From JACOMS01 sp051252005 (GTDB taxonomy: Bacteria; Pseudomonadota; Alphaproteobacteria; Caulobacterales; Maricaulaceae), in the NCBI GenBank assembly GCA_051252005.1, contig JBPOEZ010000010.1, positions 46,599-110,598 of the forward strand: a DNA stretch of 64,000 nt, in the 5' to 3' direction. Of this stretch, positions 44,307 through 52,501 are shown piece after piece; position 1 is the first letter of the stretch; each line of letters begins with the position of its first letter. The notes below the pieces were generated by a model that had not been told where the DNA came from, ran no database searches, and saw only the letters and a program-made list of their open reading frames with translations. The translations under genes were made by a program, and so were the position numbers.

Positions 44307-44321
44307 TTAACGCACTCTTAA
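44307..44321 (+). promoter_or_regulatory. CtrA box, TTAA-N7-TTAA
   Basis: An exact TTAA-CGCACTC-TTAA, the full CtrA consensus spacing, 43 bases before the ialB-like gene and 56 bases before the divergent ThiF-like gene start. A third TTAA lies at 44327. Placement suits CtrA control of the ialB-like gene. Binding is inferred from the motif. Confidence 0.55.
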
Positions 44322-44364
44322 GGTAATTAAGGCGCTATACACCGAAATCGTTTACGAGGATATT

Positions 44365-44868
44365 ATGACTCTCAAAGCACTCTTTATGACGGCTATTTTG
44401 CTGGCTCTGCCAGCCGCAGCCCATGCCTCTGACCCCCGCCTTGTCGGAACCTTTGGGGATTGGGCTGCCTATTCACGCAGCGTTGGCAATGAAAATATCT
44501 GTTACGTCCTCGGAAAACCCAAAACGGCCACGCCGACCAATGTACGCCACGGCGATGTTTACTTCATGGTCGCAAATTGGCAGTCGGGTAAAGCAAAAGA
44601 ACAGCCCAGCTTGCTTACAGGGTTCCCGTTAAAAAGTAACCGCGCCCCATCCGCAAAGGTGGGACGCACCAAAATCCCGATGTATGTTGCGCAAAATGAG
44701 GCTTTCATTGAAAGCCGAAATGACGAGACGCGCCTTGTACGCTCTATGCGCGCCGGTTCTATGATGCAGGTTGATGCTGTCTCGCAGCGCGGTACGAATG
44801 TCTCTTATGACTTTTCGCTTAAAGGCATTACCGCCGCCCTGAGCAAAGCACAGGCCAGTTGCCGGTAA
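44365..44868 (+). CDS. Invasion-associated locus B (IalB) family protein
   Basis: A 167-residue secreted protein with a clear signal peptide, cut near AHAS (residue 22). The mature part matches the IalB family: FGDWAAYSRSVGNENICYVL near the start, VYFMVANW, and a final Cys (ASCR) that could pair with the first Cys. Family members are periplasmic or outer-membrane associated and common in alphaproteobacteria, including non-pathogens. The name comes from Bartonella and does not imply virulence here. It lies 92 bases before rlmN, and a CtrA box sits upstream. Confidence 0.85.
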   Translation: MTLKALFMTAILLALPAAAHASDPRLVGTFGDWAAYSRSVGNENICYVLGKPKTATPTNVRHGDVYFMVANWQSGKAKEQPSLLTGFPLKSNRAPSAKVGRTKIPMYVAQNEAFIESRNDETRLVRSMRAGSMMQVDAVSQRGTNVSYDFSLKGITAALSKAQASCR

Positions 44869-44960
44869 GGCGCGTACTTGTTACATATCAGCCGCGCGGC
44901 ACCATATACGCACAGCTATAATTAATTTCCCTCGGCTAGTCTTCATGCTATAGGCGCGCC

Positions 44961-46124
44961 ATGGCCACCACCCTTATACATACAGCTGACATAGCTCCTG
45001 CGCATAACGCGCCGCTTATTCGCTTGCCCGGTCTCGGAAAACCCGAGATCGCAGCACACCTCAAAGAGATGGGGGTCGAGCCGAAAAAAGTACGGATGCG
45101 CGCCAGTCAAATCTTCCAATGGGTCTATAATTTTGGCGTACGCGACTGGGAGCAAATGACCAATATTGCAGCCCCCATGCGCGAGAAGCTCGCTGAAGTT
45201 TTCACCCTAGAACGCCCCGAAATCGTAGAACGCCAAATTAGCAAAGACGGCACGCGTAAATACCTCATTCGCATGGCCCCTGGCATCGAAGTCGAAAGCG
45301 TCTTCATTCCGGATGTATCCAAGACGGGCGCGCTCTGTGTCTCGTCTCAAGTTGGCTGCACGCTTACCTGCAAGTTTTGCCATACAGGAACGCAAAAACT
45401 AGTCCGTAATCTCACAGCGGCAGAAATTGTGCTGCAAGTGATGATCGCCCGTGATGATTTGGGCGAATGGCCGACCACGCAGGAAAACCGCAAACTCACC
45501 AACATTGTTTTCATGGGCATGGGCGAGCCGCTTTATAACACGGACAATGTCATCGACGCCTGTAATATTTTGTCAGATGAAACCGGACTGTCCATTGGAC
45601 GCCGCCGAATAACAGTCTCAACATCCGGCGTAGTCCCTGATATTGCCCGTATGGGTGAAGCGACGAATGCCATGCTCGCGATTTCTCTTCACGCGGCCAA
45701 TGATGAGCTTCGTGAAAAGATTATGCCGATTAACCGGAAGTACCCCCTTGCCGAGTTAATGGAGGCCTGCCGGAATTACCCCGGCCTCTCGAATGCGCGG
45801 CGGATCACCTTTGAATATGTCATGCTGAAAGGCATCAATGACAGCCCCAAACATGCGCGGCAACTCATCAAGCTCCTTGACGGCATTCCCGCCAAGGTCA
45901 ACCTGATTCCGTTCAACCCGTGGCCAGACAGTCCTTATGAATGTTCAGAATGGGGCACGATTGAAAATTTTGGAGACATCGTTAACCGCGCCGGATTTGC
46001 TTCGCCTATTCGCACCCCACGCGGGCGAGACATTTCTGCCGCTTGCGGACAGCTTAAATCCGAAAGCGAGAAAGTTCGCGCAAGTACTCTGCGCAAAGCC
46101 GCCAAGGCTGAAACTGGCACGTAA
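44961..46124 (+). CDS. rlmN: Dual-specificity RNA methyltransferase (23S rRNA A2503, tRNA A37)
   Basis: A radical-SAM enzyme that makes 2-methyladenosine at A2503 of 23S rRNA and A37 of some tRNAs. The protein has 387 residues. The iron-sulfur cluster cysteines are in GCTLTCKFCHTG near residues 133-140 (C-x3-C-x2-C). MGMGEPLYNTDNV, SISLHAANDELR-like ISLHAANDELREKIMPIN, and the C-terminal AACGQLK with the methyl-carrying Cys are present. Loss of A2503 methylation has little effect on growth but alters antibiotic response. The gene follows the ialB-like gene. Confidence 0.97.
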   Translation: MATTLIHTADIAPAHNAPLIRLPGLGKPEIAAHLKEMGVEPKKVRMRASQIFQWVYNFGVRDWEQMTNIAAPMREKLAEVFTLERPEIVERQISKDGTRKYLIRMAPGIEVESVFIPDVSKTGALCVSSQVGCTLTCKFCHTGTQKLVRNLTAAEIVLQVMIARDDLGEWPTTQENRKLTNIVFMGMGEPLYNTDNVIDACNILSDETGLSIGRRRITVSTSGVVPDIARMGEATNAMLAISLHAANDELREKIMPINRKYPLAELMEACRNYPGLSNARRITFEYVMLKGINDSPKHARQLIKLLDGIPAKVNLIPFNPWPDSPYECSEWGTIENFGDIVNRAGFASPIRTPRGRDISAACGQLKSESEKVRASTLRKAAKAETGT

Positions 46125-46198
46125 CCCATTTGGGCCTATTGACCAAAGCCATTGCACCTGCCAAGCCCTCTGCAACGCAATAATAGAAGGATAACTTC

Positions 46199-46612
46199 AT
46201 GGATGCAGCGCTCAACAGTTTGGCTAACGGGCTTCCAGTTTTAGTCACCTATTTACTGGTCATCACCGTAATATACGTCATTGGCATCTTTATATATGTG
46301 AAGCTCACGCCTCATAAGGAGCTTGAACTTATTCAGGACGGCAACATGGCCGCCGCTGTTTCTTTTTCCGCTCTCATCATCAGCCTCGCCCTACCGCTTG
46401 CGGCCTGCCTTGTTAACAAGATTGGGCTATTGGACGTCGCCGTTTGGGGAACCGTGAGCCTGTTTTTACAGCTTTTCTTATTCCGCCTCACCGATGCTTT
46501 ATTCAAAGGTATGCCTGATCGTATTCAAAATAATGAAGTCCCTGCTGCCATGGTTCTCGCATCGTTCAAACTTGCCGGGTCCATTACACTCGCCTTAGCC
46601 ATAGTCGGCTAG
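46199..46612 (+). CDS. DUF350 family membrane protein
   Basis: A 137-residue protein with four predicted membrane helices (about 14-36, 54-74, 81-101, 117-135). The segment ELELIQDGNMAAAVSFSALI, followed by ISLALPL, matches DUF350 (YjfL type). Function is unknown. It lies 18 bases before the protease gene and belongs with it to a small operon with the extensin-like gene. Confidence 0.85.
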   Translation: MDAALNSLANGLPVLVTYLLVITVIYVIGIFIYVKLTPHKELELIQDGNMAAAVSFSALIISLALPLAACLVNKIGLLDVAVWGTVSLFLQLFLFRLTDALFKGMPDRIQNNEVPAAMVLASFKLAGSITLALAIVG

Positions 46613-46630
46613 GCGCATGGTGGCACGATA

Positions 46631-47434
46631 ATGTTTCGCCGAATACCGGATTGGCTTATCTACGGGACGATTGTTCTCCTTATTTACCTCAATGCGAACC
46701 GCGCGGCGCATAGAGAAGACGCCCCGCAACCACCGCCTCCGCCCGAACTAGGCCCGCTATTACCCAATGAAACGCCCCGCGATCAATCCGTCTTAGTAGA
46801 AATGGGCGGGCCAACATCGGGCATCGGTACGGCCTTTGCTATAGATAATAAAGGGTCATGGCTGACCGCTCGGCACGTCGTCGATGGCTGCGATGAGGTC
46901 GCGCTAAACCTTGGCCAAAACCGCGCCATTAAAGTCGGTGTAAAACTCTCTCTAGATTCTGATACCGCCGTTCTCTATTCAAAGTGGAAGCGAAAACCTT
47001 TAGCCAGTGATTTGCATACGCCGCGCTCGCTTGGCGAATATGGCTACTTTTTTGGCTTCCCACAGGGCCGCCCCGGCGAAGCAGTGGCCTCTTTAATTGG
47101 ACGCCATAAAATGGTCATTCGTGGCCGCTACAGCACAGAGGAACCCATCTTAGCTTGGACAGAAGTTGGCCGCACACGCGGCCTCGATGGGTCTCTCGGC
47201 GGGCTTTCAGGCGGGCCCGTTCTTGACTCTGACGGTGAAGTCATCGGCATAGTTGCCGCTGAAAGTCCTCGCCGTGGGCGCATTTATTCTGTCGCGCCCA
47301 GTAACCTGAAAAGCCTTATTCAGCAAAACGAGAACAGCGCCCCTGAACCGATCGCCATAGATAATTACGGCATGGAAGCCGATAGATATCGCCGCGCAAG
47401 ACGCATAGCGCAAGTATTTTGCCTCGTTAAATAA
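46631..47434 (+). CDS. Membrane-anchored trypsin-like serine protease
   Basis: A 267-residue protein. A single N-terminal helix (about 6-22) is followed by a Pro-rich linker (APQPPPPPELGP) and a chymotrypsin-fold domain. The catalytic residues can be placed: His in LTARHVVDGC near residue 81, Asp in SLDSDTAVLY near residue 111, Ser in GGLSGGPVLDSDGEVIGIV near residue 193. No PDZ domain is present, unlike DegP. The linker and anchor suggest action at the periplasmic face of the inner membrane. It is flanked by DUF350 and extensin-like genes at 18 and 4 bases. Confidence 0.85.
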   Translation: MFRRIPDWLIYGTIVLLIYLNANRAAHREDAPQPPPPPELGPLLPNETPRDQSVLVEMGGPTSGIGTAFAIDNKGSWLTARHVVDGCDEVALNLGQNRAIKVGVKLSLDSDTAVLYSKWKRKPLASDLHTPRSLGEYGYFFGFPQGRPGEAVASLIGRHKMVIRGRYSTEEPILAWTEVGRTRGLDGSLGGLSGGPVLDSDGEVIGIVAAESPRRGRIYSVAPSNLKSLIQQNENSAPEPIAIDNYGMEADRYRRARRIAQVFCLVK

Positions 47435-47438
47435 ACTG

Positions 47439-48143
47439 ATGCGGCGTAGACCTCCCACTGTTTTTTTGGTGTGTTTAATTCTCACTGCCGTAGGCTTTGC
47501 AGCCCTCAACGAGTCTGTTCCCCGTCAGCACTTGCCGTGGCGCGCGCTCGACATAGAGGCCCCAACAGGATTCGCGACTGACGCGCAGATGATGCGGCTA
47601 TCTTTATCGCCGTCAAAATCCTGTATGGATATGGCCGATAATGCGATGACATTCTCATCCGTTAAGGCCGAGCCAAAGGACGGGAAAGATGTGTGCGGAT
47701 GGACCGTGGCGCGAGACGTTTTGGGAAGCGATAGCGGCGTTTTATCCTCCGAAACCACTATGCAATGCCCCCTCGCTATCGGCACCTATATCTGGATCCG
47801 AGAAATTGACGGTCTTGCACGAGACTATTTCGGTTCGCCGCTTAAAAAAATTCACCATTTCGGGACCTATTCCTGCCGTAGGCAAATCGGTAATAGCGGA
47901 CAGCGCTGGAGCGAACATTCTTTCGCCAATGCTTGGGATGTCTCCGCCTTCGAACTCGAAAACGGAGAACGCATTTCCGTGCTCAAGCACTGGTTTAAAG
48001 GTGACAAAGACCAAAAGAAATTCTTACGAAAAGTACGCGGCCAGGCCTGTAAAATATTTCGCGTCACGCTGAGCCCTGATTACAACGCCGCACATGCCAA
48101 TCACCTACACGTAGATATGGGCCCTACGTCTGCTTGCAATTAA
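47439..48143 (+). CDS. Extensin-like domain protein (putative peptidoglycan peptidase)
   Basis: A 234-residue exported protein with an N-terminal membrane anchor or signal (VFLVCLILTAVGFAAL). The C-terminal part fits the bacterial extensin-like-C family, related to zinc D-Ala-D-Ala and LAS-type peptidases: GTYSCRRQIGNSGQRWSEHS, AWDVSAFELENG, and HANHLHVDMG near the end supply the His/Asp metal ligands. Four cysteines may form disulfides. Starts four bases after the protease gene. A peptidoglycan hydrolase role is inferred, not shown. Its stop is three bases from that of the converging zinc-exporter gene. Confidence 0.82.
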   Translation: MRRRPPTVFLVCLILTAVGFAALNESVPRQHLPWRALDIEAPTGFATDAQMMRLSLSPSKSCMDMADNAMTFSSVKAEPKDGKDVCGWTVARDVLGSDSGVLSSETTMQCPLAIGTYIWIREIDGLARDYFGSPLKKIHHFGTYSCRRQIGNSGQRWSEHSFANAWDVSAFELENGERISVLKHWFKGDKDQKKFLRKVRGQACKIFRVTLSPDYNAAHANHLHVDMGPTSACN

Positions 48144-48146
48144 TAA

Positions 48147-49052
48147 TTATTTAGGCGCGCGGCTAACATCGACGGTCGCATGATCAATATGAAAGTGCGT
48201 TTTAAGCCTAGCTTTAATGGCGCGGCTAACGGTTTCAAGACTAGCCTCAGGTATGGCCACGGCTTCTAAAGTCATCATCGGCCTATCGTTCGTGATGCTC
48301 CACGCATGCATATGGTGAATATCAACAAGATCCGGCACCTCCGTCATTAAGTCATCACGGATTTCTCGGCGGTCAATACCGGGGGGCGCGCCTTCGAGTA
48401 AAATATGGGCGCTATCCTTAATTAGGCCCCAAGCGCTTCGCAAAATAAGAAGCGCGACAAGCACGGACAAAAGCGGGTCAATGGGCATCCATCCGGTTTT
48501 CATGATCACAAGCGCGGCGATAATAGCCGCCACCGACCCTAAAAGGTCACCGAGGACGTGCAAGATAGCGCCGCGTATATTCAGGTTTTCTCTATCCGCG
48601 CCGATGAGAATCCAGAACACCAAAATATTTACACAGAGACCACCAATGGCGACCCACAGCATAGGCCCAGCGAGTATTTCGCCTGGGGTATAAAAGCGTT
48701 GTGCCGCCTCAATCACGATCCAAACCGCGATGGCAAATAAGGTCAGCCCGTTGACAAAGGCGACCAAAATAGAAAACCGGTCATAGCCGAATGTGTGCTT
48801 CCAGTCCGCAGGACGAGCGGCAAGTTTAAATGCGCCCCACGCCATGGCGAGCGCTGCAAAATCTGTCAGCATATGGCCCGCATCTGCAAGCAGTGCCAAC
48901 GAGCCTGAGATCAGTCCGCCCGTAACCTCGGCCAACATAAACAGGCCCGTTAAGAGCGCGGCAATACCGACACGCACACGGTTTTTGTTGCCGTGCGCGG
49001 GGCAATGATTGGCGTGACTATGTTCGCCGCTATGATCGTGAGAATGACCCAT
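48147..49052 (-). CDS. Cation diffusion facilitator, Zn2+ exporter (ZitB/CzcD-like)
   Basis: A 301-residue CDF transporter with six membrane helices and a cytoplasmic C-terminal domain; it exchanges zinc or similar ions for protons. The N-terminus is His-rich (GHSHDHSGEHSHANHCPAHG). The tetrahedral metal-site motifs HxxxD appear as LADAGHMLTDFAAL in helix 2 and LHVLGDLLGS in helix 5. The C-terminal HHMHAWSITNDRPMMTLEAV is typical of zinc-specific CDFs. The start at 49052 places the His-rich segment first; upstream in-frame starts are not supported. It may balance the putative metal receptor at 32832-34886. Confidence 0.93.
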   Translation of the reverse strand: MGHSHDHSGEHSHANHCPAHGNKNRVRVGIAALLTGLFMLAEVTGGLISGSLALLADAGHMLTDFAALAMAWGAFKLAARPADWKHTFGYDRFSILVAFVNGLTLFAIAVWIVIEAAQRFYTPGEILAGPMLWVAIGGLCVNILVFWILIGADRENLNIRGAILHVLGDLLGSVAAIIAALVIMKTGWMPIDPLLSVLVALLILRSAWGLIKDSAHILLEGAPPGIDRREIRDDLMTEVPDLVDIHHMHAWSITNDRPMMTLEAVAIPEASLETVSRAIKARLKTHFHIDHATVDVSRAPK

Positions 49053-49117
49053 AAAATTATTATGCCACTTTGCGCCGGAATTTATAGCGAAAAATATGCA
49101 GAGCTTGTCTGCAAAAT

Positions 49118-49132
49118 TTAAATCCTCCCTAA
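49118..49132 (+). promoter_or_regulatory. Near-consensus CtrA site
   Basis: TTAA-N7-CTAA followed by CC, seven of eight matches to the CtrA pattern, 23 bases before the GNAT/FemAB-like gene. The single mismatch and the short distance make it a weak candidate. Confidence 0.3.
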
Positions 49133-49155
49133 CCAAATTTTGTTAACTCTGTTTC

Positions 49156-50322
49156 ATGTTGAGCGCACAAAATACATCCGAGACCGCTATGCCTTTCACG
49201 GTTGCCGTGAAGCGTCCTGCGGAATTGACCAAAACTGAACGCGCGGTTTGGGAGGCCTTACGCGCGCAAAACCCTGCGCTTTATAGTCCCTACTTTCATG
49301 TCGGATACACGCAGCTCGTCGGAGCGTTACGCGAAGACGCCTATGTCGCTATCGCGCAATGCGATGACAGGCCCGCCGCATTTTTCCCCTATCAAGGCCC
49401 GCAGCCCGGTAAAAGCGGATTTGCGCGGCCCATCGGCGCGCCTATGACAGACTATCACGGTTTTATTTGCGCGCCTGATACGCCGCTTAATCACATGTCT
49501 ATTTTAGCCGGAGCCGGAATTGGCGCCTTTCATTATAGCGCGCTCGTTGACGGATCAGAGGCCCTCGCGCCGCATCATAAAGCCACTGACATTGGCACGT
49601 TGATGGATGTCTCAGACGGAGCCGAAGCGTGGCGTAACGCGCGCGATTCGAGTTACCGCCGGAGCCTGAAAAGCCAGCGCCGCCGCGTGCGCAAGGCCGA
49701 GGAAGACTTCGGCCCAAGACGTTTCGAGTTCAAAAGCAAAGACCGCACCGTCTTTGATCAGCTCATCGCGTGGAAGCAGGAAAAATTTGCACAAACAGGC
49801 AAATATGACGTCCTCTCCGCAGGATGGACATTAGAACTCTTAGAACGCCTCTGGGCCTCAAACGGCCCGCTACGATGTGATATGCATGTGCTATATTTCG
49901 GTGACCGGATCGCAGCCATTGACCTTGGCCTTTCAGACGGCCCTACATTTCATAGCTGGATTGTTGCCTATGATAGCGCCCTGCATACATATGGCCCCGG
50001 CTTACAGCTTCTTGAAGGACTGATCGACGAAGCCCAAACCCTAGGTTACAAACGCATTGACCTCGGCGCAGGCGACGACGGATATAAACGTCATTACGCA
50101 ACGGACCCCGTCACAGTCGGCTCAGGCTTTATCGCAGCAAAAGGTCCTGCGGCAGCCCTATCTCAACTTTACGGACAGGCGGAGAAGTTTGGGAAGAAGG
50201 CTCTCAAAGACGCGCCCGGAAAACTCCGTCGCCGCTACAGCCAAATCGCCGCCTGCGATGATAGCCTCTCTGGCCGTGCCAAAGCCATGATCGAAGCCGT
50301 AAAAGCCGCGCCCCAAGGCTAA
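49156..50322 (+). CDS. GNAT-fold acyltransferase of the CelD/BcsL/FemAB-like type
   Basis: A 388-residue soluble protein with a C-terminal GNAT domain of the PF13480 type. RNARDSSYRRSLKSQRRRVR near residue 156, RFEFKSKDRTVFDQLIAWKQ near residue 190 and LGLSDGPTFHSWIVAYDSAL near residue 257 are typical of this group, as is KRIDLGAGDDGYKRHYATDP near residue 298. Members are linked to exopolysaccharide or cellulose modification and to amino-acyl or acetyl transfer to envelope glycans. The acceptor is unknown. A second in-frame ATG at 49189 is possible. The gene converges with the M13 peptidase gene. Confidence 0.83.
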   Translation: MLSAQNTSETAMPFTVAVKRPAELTKTERAVWEALRAQNPALYSPYFHVGYTQLVGALREDAYVAIAQCDDRPAAFFPYQGPQPGKSGFARPIGAPMTDYHGFICAPDTPLNHMSILAGAGIGAFHYSALVDGSEALAPHHKATDIGTLMDVSDGAEAWRNARDSSYRRSLKSQRRRVRKAEEDFGPRRFEFKSKDRTVFDQLIAWKQEKFAQTGKYDVLSAGWTLELLERLWASNGPLRCDMHVLYFGDRIAAIDLGLSDGPTFHSWIVAYDSALHTYGPGLQLLEGLIDEAQTLGYKRIDLGAGDDGYKRHYATDPVTVGSGFIAAKGPAAALSQLYGQAEKFGKKALKDAPGKLRRRYSQIAACDDSLSGRAKAMIEAVKAAPQG

Positions 50323-50342
50323 AAACCTTCTACTTTATTTCT

Positions 50343-50368
50343 AAAAAAAAGCCCCGCCAAAGCGGGGC
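50343..50368 (-). terminator. Strong intrinsic terminator of the M13 peptidase gene
   Basis: GCCCCGC-CAAA-GCGGGGC forms a 7-base-pair GC stem with a four-base loop (50351-50368). Read on the minus strand, it is followed by eight T residues (50343-50350). It lies just past the M13 peptidase stop and may also slow transcription arriving from the plus-strand gene. Confidence 0.88.
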
Positions 50369-50381
50369 CTAATAATTCATA

Positions 50382-52460
50382 CTACCAGATTTTGACGCGT
50401 TTTTCTGGCGGCAAATAAAGCGCGTCGCCCGGCTGCACATCAAACGCCTCATACCAAGCATCAAAGTTACGCACGATGCCGTTAGCGCGGTATTCACCTG
50501 GACTATGCGGGTCAGTTTTAATCCGGTTAATCAAAGCATCTTCGCGGAACTTGCGCTTCCAGATTTGGCCATATGAGAGGAAGAACCGTTGGTCACCCGT
50601 AAGGCCGTCAATGACCGGAGCCTCTTTACCGTTTAGGGATTTTTTATAAGCCGCATAGGCCATGGTCAGACCGGTTAGGTCGCCAATGTTTTCGCCCATT
50701 GTCAGGCTACCATTTATGTGGACGCCCGGCAGGGGTTCAAACTCATCATATTGCGCTTCAAGGTCAGCAGTCCGCGCTTCAAACGCTTTGCCGTCCGCTT
50801 CAGTCCACCAATCGCGCTGCTCGCCGTTGCCATCTGTTTTCCGGCCCTGATCGTCAAAACCGTGGCCCATTTCGTGGCCGATCACCGCGCCAATACCGCC
50901 GTAATTTACAGCCGCATCCGCATGGGGATCAAAGAAAGGCGCTTGTAGGATCGCCGCAGGGAAAACAATTTCATTGAGCGACGGACGGTAATACGCATTG
51001 ACCGTTTGCGGATTCATGCCCCACTCATCTCTGTCGATCGGACCGCCTAGTTGATCAATCATATCGTTCCAAGACCACACGTTGGCAGACTTTACGCTAC
51101 CGATCAGATCACCCTTTGTGACCTCAAGCTCGGAATAATCTGTCCAGACATCAGGGTATCCGATTTTTGGGTTGAATTTTTTAAGTTTATCCTGTGCCTC
51201 TTTTTTTGTCGCGGTATCCATCCAATCAAGATTATCAATCCCGTCTTTAAACGCAGAACGCAGGTTTTCAACCAGAGTCAGCATTTGTGATTTTGATGCT
51301 TTGGGGAAGTGCTCTTCCACATAAACTTTGCCAACGATTTCGCCCATCGTATTATCGATTGCGCCAACCGCGCGTTTCCAGCGCTCACGTTGTACTTCTG
51401 TGCCTCGAAGCGCTGTGCTGTAGAAAGCAAAATTAGCATCATCAACACGTTTCGGCAGGTAGGCCGCCATGTTGCTCATGTAATGGGTTGTCATGTAATC
51501 TTTCCAAACACTCAGAGGTGTGTCGGCGAAGATTTTAGCAAGGCCCTTAATAGCATCATTTTCACGAATGACGAATGTGTCTTGGTCAGCAAGCCCACTA
51601 GCTTTCAGCATAGCATCCCAAGCAAAGCCAGGCGCGTAGGCTTTTAGCTCATCTTTCGTCATTTTGTTATAGGTCAGACTACGGTCACGACGCTTTTCAG
51701 CCTTCCAGTGAACCTGTGCCATTTCCATTTCGAGAGACATAATAGCCGCGGCGCGGGATTTCGCATCGTCTTGTCCTGCTTCGGTCAACATCGTTTCAAG
51801 CAGTGTGACGTAAGCTGCACGCTTTCCGTCTTCTTTTTCGCCCTCGTCGAGATAGTAATCGCGATTAGGCATGCCCAATCCGGACTGCGTCAGATAAAAA
51901 ATGTAATGCTCAATGTTTTTCACATCGACATCAACCCAGCCTCCAACGGGCGCCGCCAACCCCATAGACGGATCGCCCATAAGTTCTGCGACTTCCATAT
52001 GTGTCTTTACGCCCTGAATGCGGGCAAGGTCAGCTTTGACAGGCGCCATCCCAGCCGCTTCGATAGCGTCCGTGTCCATAAAGGCCGCGTAAAAGTCACC
52101 GATTTTCTGTTCTTCGGAACCGGCCTTCGCATGCTTAGCAGATGCGGCTTCAATGATCGTTTTCACGCGATCATTTGAAAGATCCGCAAGCATTGTAAAT
52201 GATCCGTAATTGGACTTGTCAGCAGGAATTTCCGTGTTCTCAAGCCAAGTTCCGTTGACATACTCAAAGAAGTTGTCACCCGGCTTCACGGCTGTATTCA
52301 TCGCGGCCATATCGATACCGAAGGTTCCAAGAACAGGCTTGTCCGCCATCATCGAAGCTTCGGACGTTGCCGGAGAAGTAGTGTCCGAGGCTTCTTTAGG
52401 CGCACACGCAGCCAGCGTAATCGCCAAAAGGCTCGGTACGATTAAATGTTTTAAGGCCAT
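50382..52460 (-). CDS. M13-family zinc metallopeptidase (PepO/neprilysin-like), lipoprotein
   Basis: A 692-residue peptidase. A lipobox (LAAC, about residue 19) follows a hydrophobic signal, so it is a periplasmic lipoprotein. The N-terminal M13 domain contains PGDNFFEYVNGTWLENTEIP near residue 61. The zinc site VIGHEMGHGFDDQGR is near residue 528 (HEMGH), with the third ligand Glu in GENIGDLTGL near residue 585, and the C-terminal DAWYEAFDVQPGDALYLPPE is typical. M13 enzymes cleave small peptides. It lies 41 bases after the RND operon on the same strand and may be read through from it. A strong terminator follows. Confidence 0.95.
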   Translation of the reverse strand: MALKHLIVPSLLAITLAACAPKEASDTTSPATSEASMMADKPVLGTFGIDMAAMNTAVKPGDNFFEYVNGTWLENTEIPADKSNYGSFTMLADLSNDRVKTIIEAASAKHAKAGSEEQKIGDFYAAFMDTDAIEAAGMAPVKADLARIQGVKTHMEVAELMGDPSMGLAAPVGGWVDVDVKNIEHYIFYLTQSGLGMPNRDYYLDEGEKEDGKRAAYVTLLETMLTEAGQDDAKSRAAAIMSLEMEMAQVHWKAEKRRDRSLTYNKMTKDELKAYAPGFAWDAMLKASGLADQDTFVIRENDAIKGLAKIFADTPLSVWKDYMTTHYMSNMAAYLPKRVDDANFAFYSTALRGTEVQRERWKRAVGAIDNTMGEIVGKVYVEEHFPKASKSQMLTLVENLRSAFKDGIDNLDWMDTATKKEAQDKLKKFNPKIGYPDVWTDYSELEVTKGDLIGSVKSANVWSWNDMIDQLGGPIDRDEWGMNPQTVNAYYRPSLNEIVFPAAILQAPFFDPHADAAVNYGGIGAVIGHEMGHGFDDQGRKTDGNGEQRDWWTEADGKAFEARTADLEAQYDEFEPLPGVHINGSLTMGENIGDLTGLTMAYAAYKKSLNGKEAPVIDGLTGDQRFFLSYGQIWKRKFREDALINRIKTDPHSPGEYRANGIVRNFDAWYEAFDVQPGDALYLPPEKRVKIW

Positions 52461-52501
52461 GCTAGGCTCCTTTTTTAGTTATTTAATTATATTTATTCAT
52501 T

